From positions 1 to 64,000 of the forward strand of contig ONAB01000010.1 of the NCBI GenBank assembly GCA_900315705.1: DNA of 64,000 nucleotides, in the 5' to 3' direction. The translations under genes were made by a program, and so were the position numbers. Below the pieces are notes generated by a model, which did no database searches, was not told where the DNA came from, and saw only the letters and a program-made list of their open reading frames with translations. The stretch comes from an uncultured Bacteroidales bacterium. Lineage in GTDB: Bacteria; Bacteroidota; Bacteroidia; Bacteroidales; WCHB1-69. Of this stretch, positions 17,888 to 25,162 are shown in pieces (position 1 is the stretch's first letter; every line of letters begins with the position of its first letter).

Positions 17888-18643
17888 TTATTTTACCCAC
17901 TGCAACCGGTAGAAATATCCGACTTCCGGATTTGTCAAAACATATTCGTAGCTTTTGGAATACGAATTGAATGAAACCGTTTCAAGTATTTGATAATCCG
18001 TCGGGATTCCGCTGTTGATAGGCTTTCGCATAAATTGTGCCCTTTCTGAAAAATGATCGTCTTTATATGCCAATATCACACGGAAATCAACGACACTGAT
18101 AGGTTCTTCAATCTTGACATCCAGATATGGTTGTGCAGTATTGTCCACATCATCCATGTTGGCATGGAAATGAACTACTGCGGATTCATTGTAAGAAAGT
18201 GCTTTCTTGAATTTCAGGACAACATGGTCATAGTCATTCGAAGTGTTTTCAATTATTTTACCATCGCAATCCTGCAGGGTTGAGCTAATAATCGGCTGTT
18301 TGGAGCCTGACCATTTGAATGCCCATTTAATACTTGGTAAAAAGGCTCGCTTAGATTGAATCAGACGATAACCATCATAGATAATGTGATTTTGGTTAAT
18401 GTATTCACATTTTGTAAAGAACGAAAGCTTTATGTATTCCCTGTCAAATTCTTTGTGAACAATTTTGTGAATGGCATACCAAACTGAAAGCAGCAATGCT
18501 ACAAGAAAGACAATGATGGCAATCAACACAATAACAACCTTGCTTTGATCCGAACTCAAAGCGACAAAAAAGCCTGCAATTGAGGATATGCCACTCAAAA
18601 TCGCAAGCCAAAACAATAATGTTTCTTTTGTATTGCCTGTCAT
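17888..18643 (-). CDS. Unrecognised membrane-anchored protein (two N-terminal TM helices)
   Basis: 251 residues, AT-rich compared with the core genes. Two hydrophobic segments (~residues 9-28 and 36-58) form a hairpin, and the ~190-residue remainder would then face the cytoplasm. The soluble part is rich in Lys, Asp, Tyr and beta-prone residues ('VVLKFKKALSYNESAVVHFHA', 'PISVVDFRVILAYKDD') and ends 'VGYFYRLQW'. I recognise no family. The layout (short TM hairpin plus a beta-rich domain, in an AT-rich island between MITE-like repeats) resembles membrane-acting effectors of defence islands, but no sensor or signal-synthesising enzyme is adjacent. That idea is only a suggestion. Confidence 0.7.
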   Translation of the reverse strand: MTGNTKETLLFWLAILSGISSIAGFFVALSSDQSKVVIVLIAIIVFLVALLLSVWYAIHKIVHKEFDREYIKLSFFTKCEYINQNHIIYDGYRLIQSKRAFLPSIKWAFKWSGSKQPIISSTLQDCDGKIIENTSNDYDHVVLKFKKALSYNESAVVHFHANMDDVDNTAQPYLDVKIEEPISVVDFRVILAYKDDHFSERAQFMRKPINSGIPTDYQILETVSFNSYSKSYEYVLTNPEVGYFYRLQWVK

Positions 18644-18913
18644 ACTGTACTGATAACTAATCTGTTCCCATATTTATTTTTTTATTTTTGGTTTAATAAA
18701 ACACCGCAAAAATACACAAATTTTAATCACAAAACACTTCTCTCTGATTTTTTTCTAATAAAACGAATAATATCATAATAAACCATTGTATATTATAACG
18801 TTATCCCTATAAAATATACGAAAAGAGGCTGGCGAAGCCACCTTCCACACCAACGAAGAGGTGTTCTCAAGTATCCGTATTTAATCTCGAACCGACTGGG
18901 GGCGGCGTGTGTA
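18644..18913. other. AT-rich spacer, no gene seen
   Basis: The first ~180 bp are very AT-rich and the sequence then becomes mixed. I see no credible ORF or RNA. It lies between the membrane protein start and the long MITE-like element. Confidence 0.5.
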
Positions 18914-19182
18914 GTTGCGTGTCTCCGACACGCTGACTCCGTGTGCGCACGCCCAACCCCACACGGCACTCACTTCGTTCGTTTCGTGTGGGATTACTAA
19001 AATATCGTGTCTTCAACACGAGGAGGGATGTTGAACAGAATATGGGCATGGACATTATCCGGCGCGACGGTTGGCCATTGTTGATATCGCCCCGTGCCAT
19101 GGGCACGAAACCTCAACAACCCCACACTCGCAGTGTGGGGTGGACGATGCGCGGGAGGGACGGCGTGTCGGAGACACGCAAC
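18914..19182. mobile_element. MITE-like element, long copy (269 bp)
   Basis: Flanked by perfect 19-bp inverted repeats: GTTGCGTGTCTCCGACACG at 18914-18932 and its complement at 19164-19182. It contains a second CCCCACACTCGC-GTGTGGGG palindrome at 19120-19140 and a CACACGAAACGAACG-type arm. On the minus strand the interior reads as a short broken peptide with 'NVHAHILFNIPP', faintly like the HUH region of IS200-type Tyr transposases. No intact transposase is present. With the short copy at 17778-17884 it brackets the membrane protein gene. Confidence 0.65.
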
Positions 19183-19303
19183 TAATAGGTAGTTTGACAA
19201 CAATCATTGATTACACTCCGTCAACAAATAGAAAAACAGTAGCAGCTCGAGTTTCATTTGTTCGAATGAAGAGTATTTGATGTTTCATATTTCAGAATAG
19301 TGG

Positions 19304-19726
19304 CTAGTATTCGTATACACCAAACACATTAATCATTGTTCCAGTTGGAATATATGCGTTTTTTCCATGCAACCAACGCCATTTCCGAAGTTTACCACCT
19401 TTTGTATAACTTTCATTAAAAAAAACTCTTTGTCCTTTAATTGTATTTACTCCTACGATATTAATTGTGATAGAACCAACACGATTTCGAGAACGTGCTT
19501 TGTGAACCTCAATACGAGTATCCACAGGCGTGTTTTCCTTAATCAATAGCTCACCATTATAATAGACATCATGAGCTACTTCACAAACATAATTTGGCAG
19601 TTCCGTAGTGTATGCATTACTTTTAATTGGAGTAATTGTTCGAATAGTAACATGTAATTCCGCATTTTGGGAATGGAGACTAAAGACAAATACAATTAAA
19701 AGATTTAATATGATTATTCTTTTCAT
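19304..19726 (-). CDS. Small secreted protein of unknown function
   Basis: 140 residues: a signal peptide ('IIILNLLIVFVFSLHSQ') followed by a beta-rich, basic domain ('YYNGELLIKENTPVDTRIEV', 'KGQRVFFNESYTKGGKLRKW'). No family is recognised. The start codon overlaps the stop of the upstream lipoprotein gene by four bases (ATGA), so the two are translationally coupled. AT-rich composition sets it apart from flanking core genes. The C-terminus 'TGTMINVFGVYEY' ends on a strand. Confidence 0.75.
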   Translation of the reverse strand: MKRIIILNLLIVFVFSLHSQNAELHVTIRTITPIKSNAYTTELPNYVCEVAHDVYYNGELLIKENTPVDTRIEVHKARSRNRVGSITINIVGVNTIKGQRVFFNESYTKGGKLRKWRWLHGKNAYIPTGTMINVFGVYEY

Positions 19727-20100
19727 TTCACGAATTCAATGATTTCTCCTGAAAATGTCACAGTTATTCTATCCGTATTAATCATATAATCAACACTCGT
19801 ATTAACTATGGCACGACTACCTGTTAGTTCTACACCTGCTGCACGAGCATTGTTTAGAAATTCCTTTTTTGCCTCGGAAACGAGTCCATCCCTATTTTTG
19901 ATATTAAACAATTTCTTTTTAGATGTGGCATTTCCTGTAAAACTGCCTAACACTCTAAAATTATTTCCATTTAGAACCACCTGCGTTTGGTTCACTTGAC
20001 CATAAAAAGAATCCGAGCCTCCAAATTGAATAGTTTTGCATGAGGACATGCCTATGATAACACATATTATTAAGATGATTTTTTTCATATTTGATTTCAT
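19723..20100 (-). CDS. Small lipoprotein, DUF6567-like
   Basis: 125 residues. The lipobox is 'GMSSC'; an alternative start four codons in (MKKIILI) gives an equally good signal. The rest matches the DUF6567 pattern known from Bacteroidetes lipoproteins: 'NQTQVVLNGNNFRVLGSFTG', an alpha-helical 'GLVSEAKKEFLNNARAAG', then 'SRAIVNTSVDYM' and a final beta strand ending 'GEIIEF'. Function unknown. It overlaps the small secreted protein gene by 4 bp (ATGA), forming a two-gene unit within the AT-rich island. Confidence 0.75.
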   Translation of the reverse strand: MKSNMKKIILIICVIIGMSSCKTIQFGGSDSFYGQVNQTQVVLNGNNFRVLGSFTGNATSKKKLFNIKNRDGLVSEAKKEFLNNARAAGVELTGSRAIVNTSVDYMINTDRITVTFSGEIIEFVK

Positions 20101-20180
20101 TTTGACTTATTATTAAAGGGATGCCATCGAAGAATTCATATCACGCACACAAAAAAAGCGTGGCACTTTTTCGCCTTCAT

Positions 20181-20307
20181 TGGATTCCTGAGGTCTTGGA
20201 CTACCTAAATCTCCCAACTACAACGAACAAAGCCCACGCCGGATGGCGGGAGCGCCGTTGCTTTACTCTGGGAGATTAACTGAAAGTGTCCAAGTTTCAG
20301 GAATCCA
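20181..20307. repeat. Long imperfect inverted-repeat element, possible structured RNA or cruciform
   Basis: Nested complementary arms close on one another: TGGATTCCTGA (20181-20191) with its complement at 20297-20307; CTTGGAC (20195-20201) with 20288-20294; AATCTCCCA (20208-20216) with 20269-20277; CAACG (20221-20225) with 20256-20260; and a small apical CGCC/GGCG stem. Bulges separate the arms. The surrounding 20101-20521 holds no credible gene. It could be a mobile-element relic, a structured RNA or a recombination site; the sequence alone does not decide. Confidence 0.65.
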
Positions 20308-20461
20308 GTGTACAAGCTACTTCGCTTTTTCCTATTCTATGGTGTGCATAACGGAATTATGCGGTTCTGCTCATAGGCGATTTGTTTCGTTACTACTTAA
20401 TTTTCTTTTTGTCATTTTTCAACCCGCAAAGATACAACTTTTTCTATATGCCCGCCACCTT

Positions 20462-20503
20462 GGTCAAGGTTCAAAGGTCAAAGGTCAAGGTTCGGGTTTC
20501 ACG
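20462..20503. repeat. Six-unit 7-bp array
   Basis: Units GGTCAAG, GTTCAAA and GGTCAAA, then GTTCGGG, in strict register just downstream of the radical-SAM gene. Confidence 0.55.
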
Positions 20504-20521
20504 ATAATCGTTTATGGGGAG

Positions 20522-21835
20522 TTACTCTCCCCCTTTAGGGGGCTGGGGGGGGTCAAACTCCAACGACAATTGCGCCTCCTTCGCGGAGAGTTTTTGCTCC
20601 GTCTTGGAGACGAGCAGCGGGCGCAGGCGTTCGGGGCTCAGTTCGTTGATGCCGAGGAGAGGCTGCAGGTCAGAGGCGCCGAGCTCGTGGCAGGTGATGA
20701 AGTATTTGGCCTTTTTCATCACCACCCCCATCTTCTTGAGGTCGAAGGTGGTGAGGCGGTTGAAGCGGCGGGAGTTGACGATGAGCCACGCCGACTTGGT
20801 GCCGAGGCCGGGCACACGCAGCAACATCTCGTAGTCTGCAGTGTTGATATCGACGGGAAATGCCTCGGGGTGGCGCAGTGCCCACGCCAATTTCGGATCC
20901 ACCTCCAAGTCGAGGTTCGGGTGCAGGTCATCGACAATCTCCTCCACCTTGAAATGGTAGAAGCGGAGCAGCCAGTCGGCCTGATAGAGGCGGTTCTCGC
21001 GCACGAGCGGCGGCTGTTTGAGCACCGGAAGTCTTGTGTCGAAGGTGTTGACACTCACGTAGCCGGAGTAATATACGCGGCGCATCGAGGGCTGGCCATA
21101 GAGCAGCGACGACATCGTGAGGATCTCTCGGTCAGAGTCCTGGGTGGCCCCCACGATCATCTGGGTGGATTGCCCGGCGGGCACAAAACGCGGCGCGTGG
21201 CGCATCCGCTGCCGGTCCTCCTTGTTCTCGAGCACGCCCTGCTGGATGAGCTTCATCGGCTGGAAGACACTCTGGTGGTCCTTCTCGGGCGCAAGCATCT
21301 TCAGCGACTCCTCGCGGGGGATCTCGATGTTCACGCTCATACGGTCGGCGTAGCGCCCAGCCACGTTGAGCAACTCCTGCGAGGCACCGGGGATGGCCTT
21401 CAGGTGGATGTAGCCGTTGAAACGATGCACTAACCGCAGGTCGCGGACGATGGCGGTGAGCCGCTCCATCGTGTAGTCGGGGTTGCGCACCACCCCGCTG
21501 GAGAGGAACAGTCCCTCGATGTAGTTGCGGCGGTAGAACTCCATTGTAATCTCCTCCAACTCGCTGACACTGAGCGTGGCGCGCTTGATGTCATTGGAGC
21601 GGCGATTCACGCAGTAGGCGCAGTCGTACATACAGTGGTTGGTCAGCATCACCTTCAGCAGCGAGATGCAGCGGCCGTCGTCGGCAAACGAGTGGCAGAT
21701 GCCTACGCCGCCCACGGTGTTGCCCACCATTCCCTTCTTGCCGCTGCGCACAGTGCCGCTCGACGAACACGACACGTCGTATTTCGCCGACTCCGCCAGG
21801 ATGCGCAGCTTCTCCAATGTCTTCTCCGCCAGCAT
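20522..21835 (-). CDS. Putative DNA modification/repair radical SAM protein (TIGR03916)
   Basis: About 437 residues from the ATG at 21835 ('MLAEKTLEKLRILAESAKYD'); upstream in-frame codons do not look coding. The radical SAM cluster motif is 'NHCMYDCAYC' (CX3CX2C). The family opening 'YDVSCSSSGT' and 'GICHSFADDGRCISLLK' are present. A C-terminal helix-hairpin-helix ('DINTADYEMLLRVPGLGTKS') suggests DNA binding. TIGR03916 proteins normally pair with TIGR03915/DUF4130, here 2.9 kb downstream on the same strand. The last residues (FDPPQPPKGGE) are encoded by a GC-rich intergenic-type repeat, so the native stop may have been lost and replaced by repeat sequence. Confidence 0.88.
   Translation of the reverse strand: MLAEKTLEKLRILAESAKYDVSCSSSGTVRSGKKGMVGNTVGGVGICHSFADDGRCISLLKVMLTNHCMYDCAYCVNRRSNDIKRATLSVSELEEITMEFYRRNYIEGLFLSSGVVRNPDYTMERLTAIVRDLRLVHRFNGYIHLKAIPGASQELLNVAGRYADRMSVNIEIPREESLKMLAPEKDHQSVFQPMKLIQQGVLENKEDRQRMRHAPRFVPAGQSTQMIVGATQDSDREILTMSSLLYGQPSMRRVYYSGYVSVNTFDTRLPVLKQPPLVRENRLYQADWLLRFYHFKVEEIVDDLHPNLDLEVDPKLAWALRHPEAFPVDINTADYEMLLRVPGLGTKSAWLIVNSRRFNRLTTFDLKKMGVVMKKAKYFITCHELGASDLQPLLGINELSPERLRPLLVSKTEQKLSAKEAQLSLEFDPPQPPKGGE
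20527..20550. repeat. GC-rich palindromic repeat forming the 3' end of the radical-SAM gene
   Basis: CTCCCCCTTTAGGGGGCTGG followed by more G, a common intergenic repeat type in Bacteroidetes. Here it is translated as the PPQPPKGG tail. Confidence 0.6.
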
Positions 21836-21962
21836 ACGGTTGCTGTTTTTGCTATTTTTCTGTCTGTAAAGGTTATTTGGTTTCTTCCTTCGGGAACGAA
21901 GGCAGGTGCAAAGGTACACTTTTTAGGATTACAAGCGCTGTTTCTGTTTGCTTTATTTTTCC

Positions 21963-21970
21963 TATTTTTG
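21963..21970 (+). promoter_or_regulatory. Promoter -7 box for the DUF3667 gene
   Basis: TATTTTTG, 16 bp before the ATG at 21987. Confidence 0.6.
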
Positions 21971-21986
21971 CACCGTTACTATCTAT

Positions 21987-22901
21987 ATGAAAAAAAGATT
22001 CAACATTAAAGAGAAAATCCAGCAGTTCCGTGCTTGGCGGGAGCGGCCTCGCGAGGTTGCCCCGATGTCGCAAGAGGAGCACGAGTGCCTGAACTGTCAC
22101 GACCATTATACCGGCAATTACTGTCCCCGTTGCGGACAGGCAGCCTCCACCAGTCGTTTTTCGACGAAGGTGGCGGCGGAAAACTTCGCCGAAGCCTACG
22201 GGATGGGCGAGCGCGGGATGTTCCGCACCATACTTGACCTCATACTGCGCCCGGGCCACCTGATCCTTGATTTCCTCCGCGGCAAGAGAGCCTCCTATTT
22301 TGCCCCCTTCAAAATGTATTTCCTGCTCGCGGCGGTCTCCCTCCTCGTGACACACGGGCTGAATATCACCGGGCAACCGCTCCACGATGACTCCGAAGCC
22401 ACTGTTGAAGAGGTGAAGAAGGGCGAGGATGCGAATAAAACAGCCGAAACAACCAGTTCTTTTGAAAAGGATTATCCTCAGGCATCACGAAGTCATACTA
22501 TCATACGCAGAGCTATGGACAAGATGGAACGTTTTGAGGAAAAATACCCCAGTATTAACATCTTGTTGCTGTTGATGCTGATTTCCGGGAATCTCTTCCT
22601 CTTTTTCCGGCACAGTCCGAACATCCCCGATCTGCGTTATCCCGAGCTCTTTATTTCGTTGGTCTATATCGCCAATATGTACACGGTCTATTCCATTGTG
22701 TTCGATTTCTTCAGCCTGACAAAACTGGCGTCGCTTTCCATATTCCTCACAATCATCCCGCTCAAACAGATGAGCGGTTACAGCTGGTGGCGCACCATCC
22801 TGAAAACCGTCGTGGCCTTCACCATTATGTTTGTGCTGCTCATCGTGCTCATCGTGTTGGCGGTGCTTGGCGTCAGACTATTTGTGAAATACCACGGGTG
22901 A
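21987..22901 (+). CDS. DUF3667 zinc-ribbon membrane protein
   Basis: 304 residues from the ATG at 21987, chosen because the promoter box ends at 21970. A zinc ribbon (CLNC ... YCPRCGQ) at about residues 32-52 is followed by 'LILRPGHLILDFLRGKRASYFAPFKMYF', the core DUF3667 signature (a PGxxI...GKR..Y..P motif). Three or four hydrophobic segments follow (~115-135, 195-215, 230-260, 275-300). The charged loop after the first of these is long. Its function is unknown; the zinc ribbon predicts a cytosolic metal site. It is divergent from the radical-SAM gene. Confidence 0.85.
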   Translation: MKKRFNIKEKIQQFRAWRERPREVAPMSQEEHECLNCHDHYTGNYCPRCGQAASTSRFSTKVAAENFAEAYGMGERGMFRTILDLILRPGHLILDFLRGKRASYFAPFKMYFLLAAVSLLVTHGLNITGQPLHDDSEATVEEVKKGEDANKTAETTSSFEKDYPQASRSHTIIRRAMDKMERFEEKYPSINILLLLMLISGNLFLFFRHSPNIPDLRYPELFISLVYIANMYTVYSIVFDFFSLTKLASLSIFLTIIPLKQMSGYSWWRTILKTVVAFTIMFVLLIVLIVLAVLGVRLFVKYHG

Positions 22902-22938
22902 TGAATATTTATCTCTGTCGTTATATCCGGAAGAGCCG

Positions 22939-24126
22939 TTAATGTTCGTGTTGTCCATCTTGTTCCTCCAACAGCCATTCCACACTGAAGTTGTAGAACA
23001 CCATCGAGTAGTTCGCATCGTTGTTGCAGGCCTCCTCCACATAGAGGCCGATGGTGCCGTCGGGGAGCTGACACAATGAGGAGTAGGCCGACGAGTAGGG
23101 AACAATGGTGCGATGGAGGGGCCAGGTTTCCCCTTCGTCGAAGCTGACAAAGACAGTGACGTCTTTGCGCTCTTTGCCGTAGGGCAGCGAATGCAGCAGC
23201 AGAGTCCTGCCATCGGGGGCGGTGCAGTGGAGAAGGTCACCATTGCAAGCCGGCGCCTCCAGTTCGGGCCACACGGAGGTAGTGTCGCGCCAAGTGATGC
23301 CGTCGTCCTCTGAAATATTGTATAATCGGTGGCCTTCGGCACGAATGCTCATCAGGATGCGCCCGTCGGAGAGTTCCACCACTTTCGCCTCGTCACCCTT
23401 GGGCGATGCCTTCTGTGAGCACTGCCACGTTTCGCCGTCATCATCGGAGTAGAAGACGTAGTTGCAGGCCATCCAGAGGGAGTCCTCGCGCACGGCGGCC
23501 ACGAACATCAGGCGCCCCGTGGAGGTGCGCAGGCCCGCGCCTGAGGCGAAGAACGACGACCACCAGCTGCGGTGTTCCGGGATCACACAGTCGGGACCGA
23601 GGATGAAGTGGGTGATATCCTTCGGCTCGCTCCACGTGCGACCGTTGTCGCGACTGCGGCAGAGGTAGGTGCGCAGCGGGTTGCCGGGCCGCGATTGCCA
23701 GAAGCCCACACCGCCGACAAAAACGGCAAGGAGTCCGCCCTCCTCGTTGGTGCGCACCAGGGCACAGTCACCGAAGCCGCGCCCCACGCCCGTGCCTTCG
23801 GCCAAGGTCAGCGGCGCGCTCCACGTGCGCCCGCCATCGGTGCTGCGGTTGACGAGGATGTCAATATCCTCCGGAAGGTCTCGGTCGTTGTACTTGCGCT
23901 TGTCGGTGGCCACCACCAACGAGCCGTCGCCCGCCGTGATGACAGCCGGAATGCGGTAGTTCTTGGAATTATAGTCGCCAGGACGGTAGAGCACGACGCG
24001 TCTATAGACATCCTTCGGCTTCGCGAGCGTAGTCCAGCAGGTGTCGCCGGCATCCTGTCCCGCAAATTGCGCGAAAAGCGGAAGAGACACCAGAAGGAGG
24101 AATGCCAACAAGGGATATTTCCGCAT
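22939..24126 (-). CDS. nanH: Secreted GH33-type exo-alpha-sialidase
   Basis: 395 residues with a signal peptide ending 'LPLFAQ'. The arginine-triad opening 'NYRIPAVITAGDGSL' is followed by 'ATDKRKYND' (catalytic Asp region). Five Asp-box repeats mark a six-bladed propeller: STDGGRTW, SRDNGRTW, SDDDGETW, SEDDGITW and a last FDEGETW. Near the C-terminus, 'YSSLCQLPDGTIGLYVEEA' carries the usual Tyr and Glu region. It should release terminal sialic acid from host glycoconjugates. Compared with Bacteroides NanH it lacks an N-terminal carbohydrate-binding domain, and it has no T9SS domain. No sialate catabolic genes are nearby. The gene symbol rests on family resemblance only. Confidence 0.88.
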   Translation of the reverse strand: MRKYPLLAFLLLVSLPLFAQFAGQDAGDTCWTTLAKPKDVYRRVVLYRPGDYNSKNYRIPAVITAGDGSLVVATDKRKYNDRDLPEDIDILVNRSTDGGRTWSAPLTLAEGTGVGRGFGDCALVRTNEEGGLLAVFVGGVGFWQSRPGNPLRTYLCRSRDNGRTWSEPKDITHFILGPDCVIPEHRSWWSSFFASGAGLRTSTGRLMFVAAVREDSLWMACNYVFYSDDDGETWQCSQKASPKGDEAKVVELSDGRILMSIRAEGHRLYNISEDDGITWRDTTSVWPELEAPACNGDLLHCTAPDGRTLLLHSLPYGKERKDVTVFVSFDEGETWPLHRTIVPYSSAYSSLCQLPDGTIGLYVEEACNNDANYSMVFYNFSVEWLLEEQDGQHEH

Positions 24127-24179
24127 ATTGTCTCGTTTTAGAATGAGACGGCAAAGGTATAAATTTTCTGAAAGAACAC

Positions 24180-24262
24180 CTACCGTTTCATCACCTTCCG
24201 CGCGGTGAGCGTTTGGCCGTCGCGGTCAACGACCTTAAGCAGATAGATGCCGCTGGAATAAG
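24180..24262 (-). pseudogene. Orphan T9SS sorting-domain remnant
   Basis: On the minus strand this stretch reads SSGIYLLKVVDRDGQTLTAR and then KVMKR before a TAG stop. This is the last part of a type A T9SS domain ('SGIYLLKV...G....RKV.K'). Nothing upstream continues it; the sequence changes directly into the promoter of the plus-strand transferase gene. It is the 3' stub of a deleted surface-protein gene. Confidence 0.75.
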
Positions 24263-24273
24263 AACAATTTTTG

Positions 24274-24281
24274 TAATTTTG
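24274..24281 (+). promoter_or_regulatory. Promoter -7 box for the phosphopantetheinyl transferase gene
   Basis: TAATTTTG, 40 bp before the start codon at 24322, right at the edge of the T9SS stub. Confidence 0.5.
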
Positions 24282-24321
24282 CAAACTCAAAAAATGAGTT
24301 TTTCAAACTCTTCGAGTAAAG

Positions 24322-24882
24322 ATGGTTTATATCAACGACAAAGTGGATTCGCTCAACCTTGACCTCGCATTGGCACAGGTTTCAGAGCAGCGACGCGAGC
24401 AAGCTCTGCGGTTCCGTTTCGAGAGCGGCCGCCGTCTCTGCCTCGCCGCATACCTCCTGCTGATGGAGGGCCTGCAAAAAGAGTACGGCATCACCGAGAA
24501 ACCCGTTTTTGACTATTCGGAAAAAGGAAAGCCATCCATCATCGGGCATCCCGACATCCATTTCAACTTCAGCCATTCCGGCAACATCGCCCTGTGCGCC
24601 CTTAGCAACCAGCCCGTGGGAGCGGATGTGGAGACCCTCCGCAAAATCACTCCCTCGCTGATCCGCTTTACGATGAACGACATCGAACAGACGCAAATCA
24701 ACACCTCACCCAATCCCACGATGCAGTTCCTCTTTTACTGGACACGCAAGGAAGCCCTTCTCAAACTCACAGGAGACGGCATCCGGAATGATATAAAAGA
24801 TGTACTGACAGATTCGGACAACTATCATATAGAAACCGTCACATCGGACCAATACGTCTATTCCATCGCCAATTATTTATAA
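24322..24882 (+). CDS. 4'-phosphopantetheinyl transferase family protein
   Basis: 186 residues, the short Sfp/AcpT type. Visible motifs: 'KGKPSIIGHPDIHFNFSHSG' (the P-loop-like and FNxSHS motif), 'PVGADVE' (magnesium-binding GxDxE equivalent) and 'FYWTRKEALLKLTGDGI' (W/F-x-x-KEA-x-x-K). It activates acyl or peptidyl carrier proteins by moving the phosphopantetheine arm of CoA onto a serine. It is a single gene with its own promoter. Immediately after its TAA stop, in the same frame, lies a remnant of another gene. Confidence 0.92.
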   Translation: MVYINDKVDSLNLDLALAQVSEQRREQALRFRFESGRRLCLAAYLLLMEGLQKEYGITEKPVFDYSEKGKPSIIGHPDIHFNFSHSGNIALCALSNQPVGADVETLRKITPSLIRFTMNDIEQTQINTSPNPTMQFLFYWTRKEALLKLTGDGIRNDIKDVLTDSDNYHIETVTSDQYVYSIANYL

Positions 24883-25050
24883 ATCGCGAATGTCAAAATC
24901 GGGGCCGGATACTCCTATATGCGCGGTACAGAGACGATGGAGACACTACAGCGCGTCTCCGAAAAGCGCCGTCTGCACTGGGGGTGGGTTATGCTAACCG
25001 TCACCCCGACGCTGTTCACCACTGGCTGGAATGACAAGAAGAACCGTTAG
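24883..25050 (+). pseudogene. C-terminal remnant of a beta-barrel-like protein
   Basis: Fifty-five sense codons in frame right after the transferase stop: it opens 'NVKIGAGYSYMRGTE', has 'LQRVSEKRRLHWGWVML', and ends 'TPTLFTTGWNDKKNR' at a TAG. The aromatic, alternating pattern is that of the last strands of an outer-membrane or lipid-facing barrel protein. No start codon or promoter of its own is present. The TAG stop forms part of the first unit of the heptamer array that follows. Confidence 0.6.
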
Positions 25051-25157
25051 ACATTAGCCATTGGCTGTTGGCTATTAGCTATTAGCCATTAGCTGTTAGC
25101 TATTTAACGTCTAAAGTCGTAAGTCGTAAATCGCAAATCGTAAATCGCAAATCGCAA
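25046..25157. repeat. Sixteen-unit drifting 7-bp array
   Basis: An unbroken 7-bp register from 25046 to 25157. The units pass from ATTAGCC/GTTAGCT types through GTCTAAA to GTCGTAA and finally ATCGCAA. It fills the space between the stop of the barrel remnant (its TAG is inside unit 1) and the stop of the fibronectin-III protein gene. Unit types and order match the array upstream of murG. Confidence 0.85.
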
Positions 25158-25162
25158 ATCAC

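Noticed and set aside
18997-19203. Intact IS200-type transposase in the long MITE-like element
   Set aside because: Only a faint HxH-like peptide with frame breaks is visible. It is too short and degraded to call a gene.
20243-21433. Plus-strand frame opposite the radical-SAM gene, starting in the inverted-repeat element
   Set aside because: Composition is that of an antisense shadow; the minus strand carries the radical SAM motif.
22939-24126. Photosystem-assembly or generic BNR protein instead of sialidase
   Set aside because: The RIP motif, catalytic Asp region, five Asp boxes and the C-terminal Tyr/Glu segment together support GH33.
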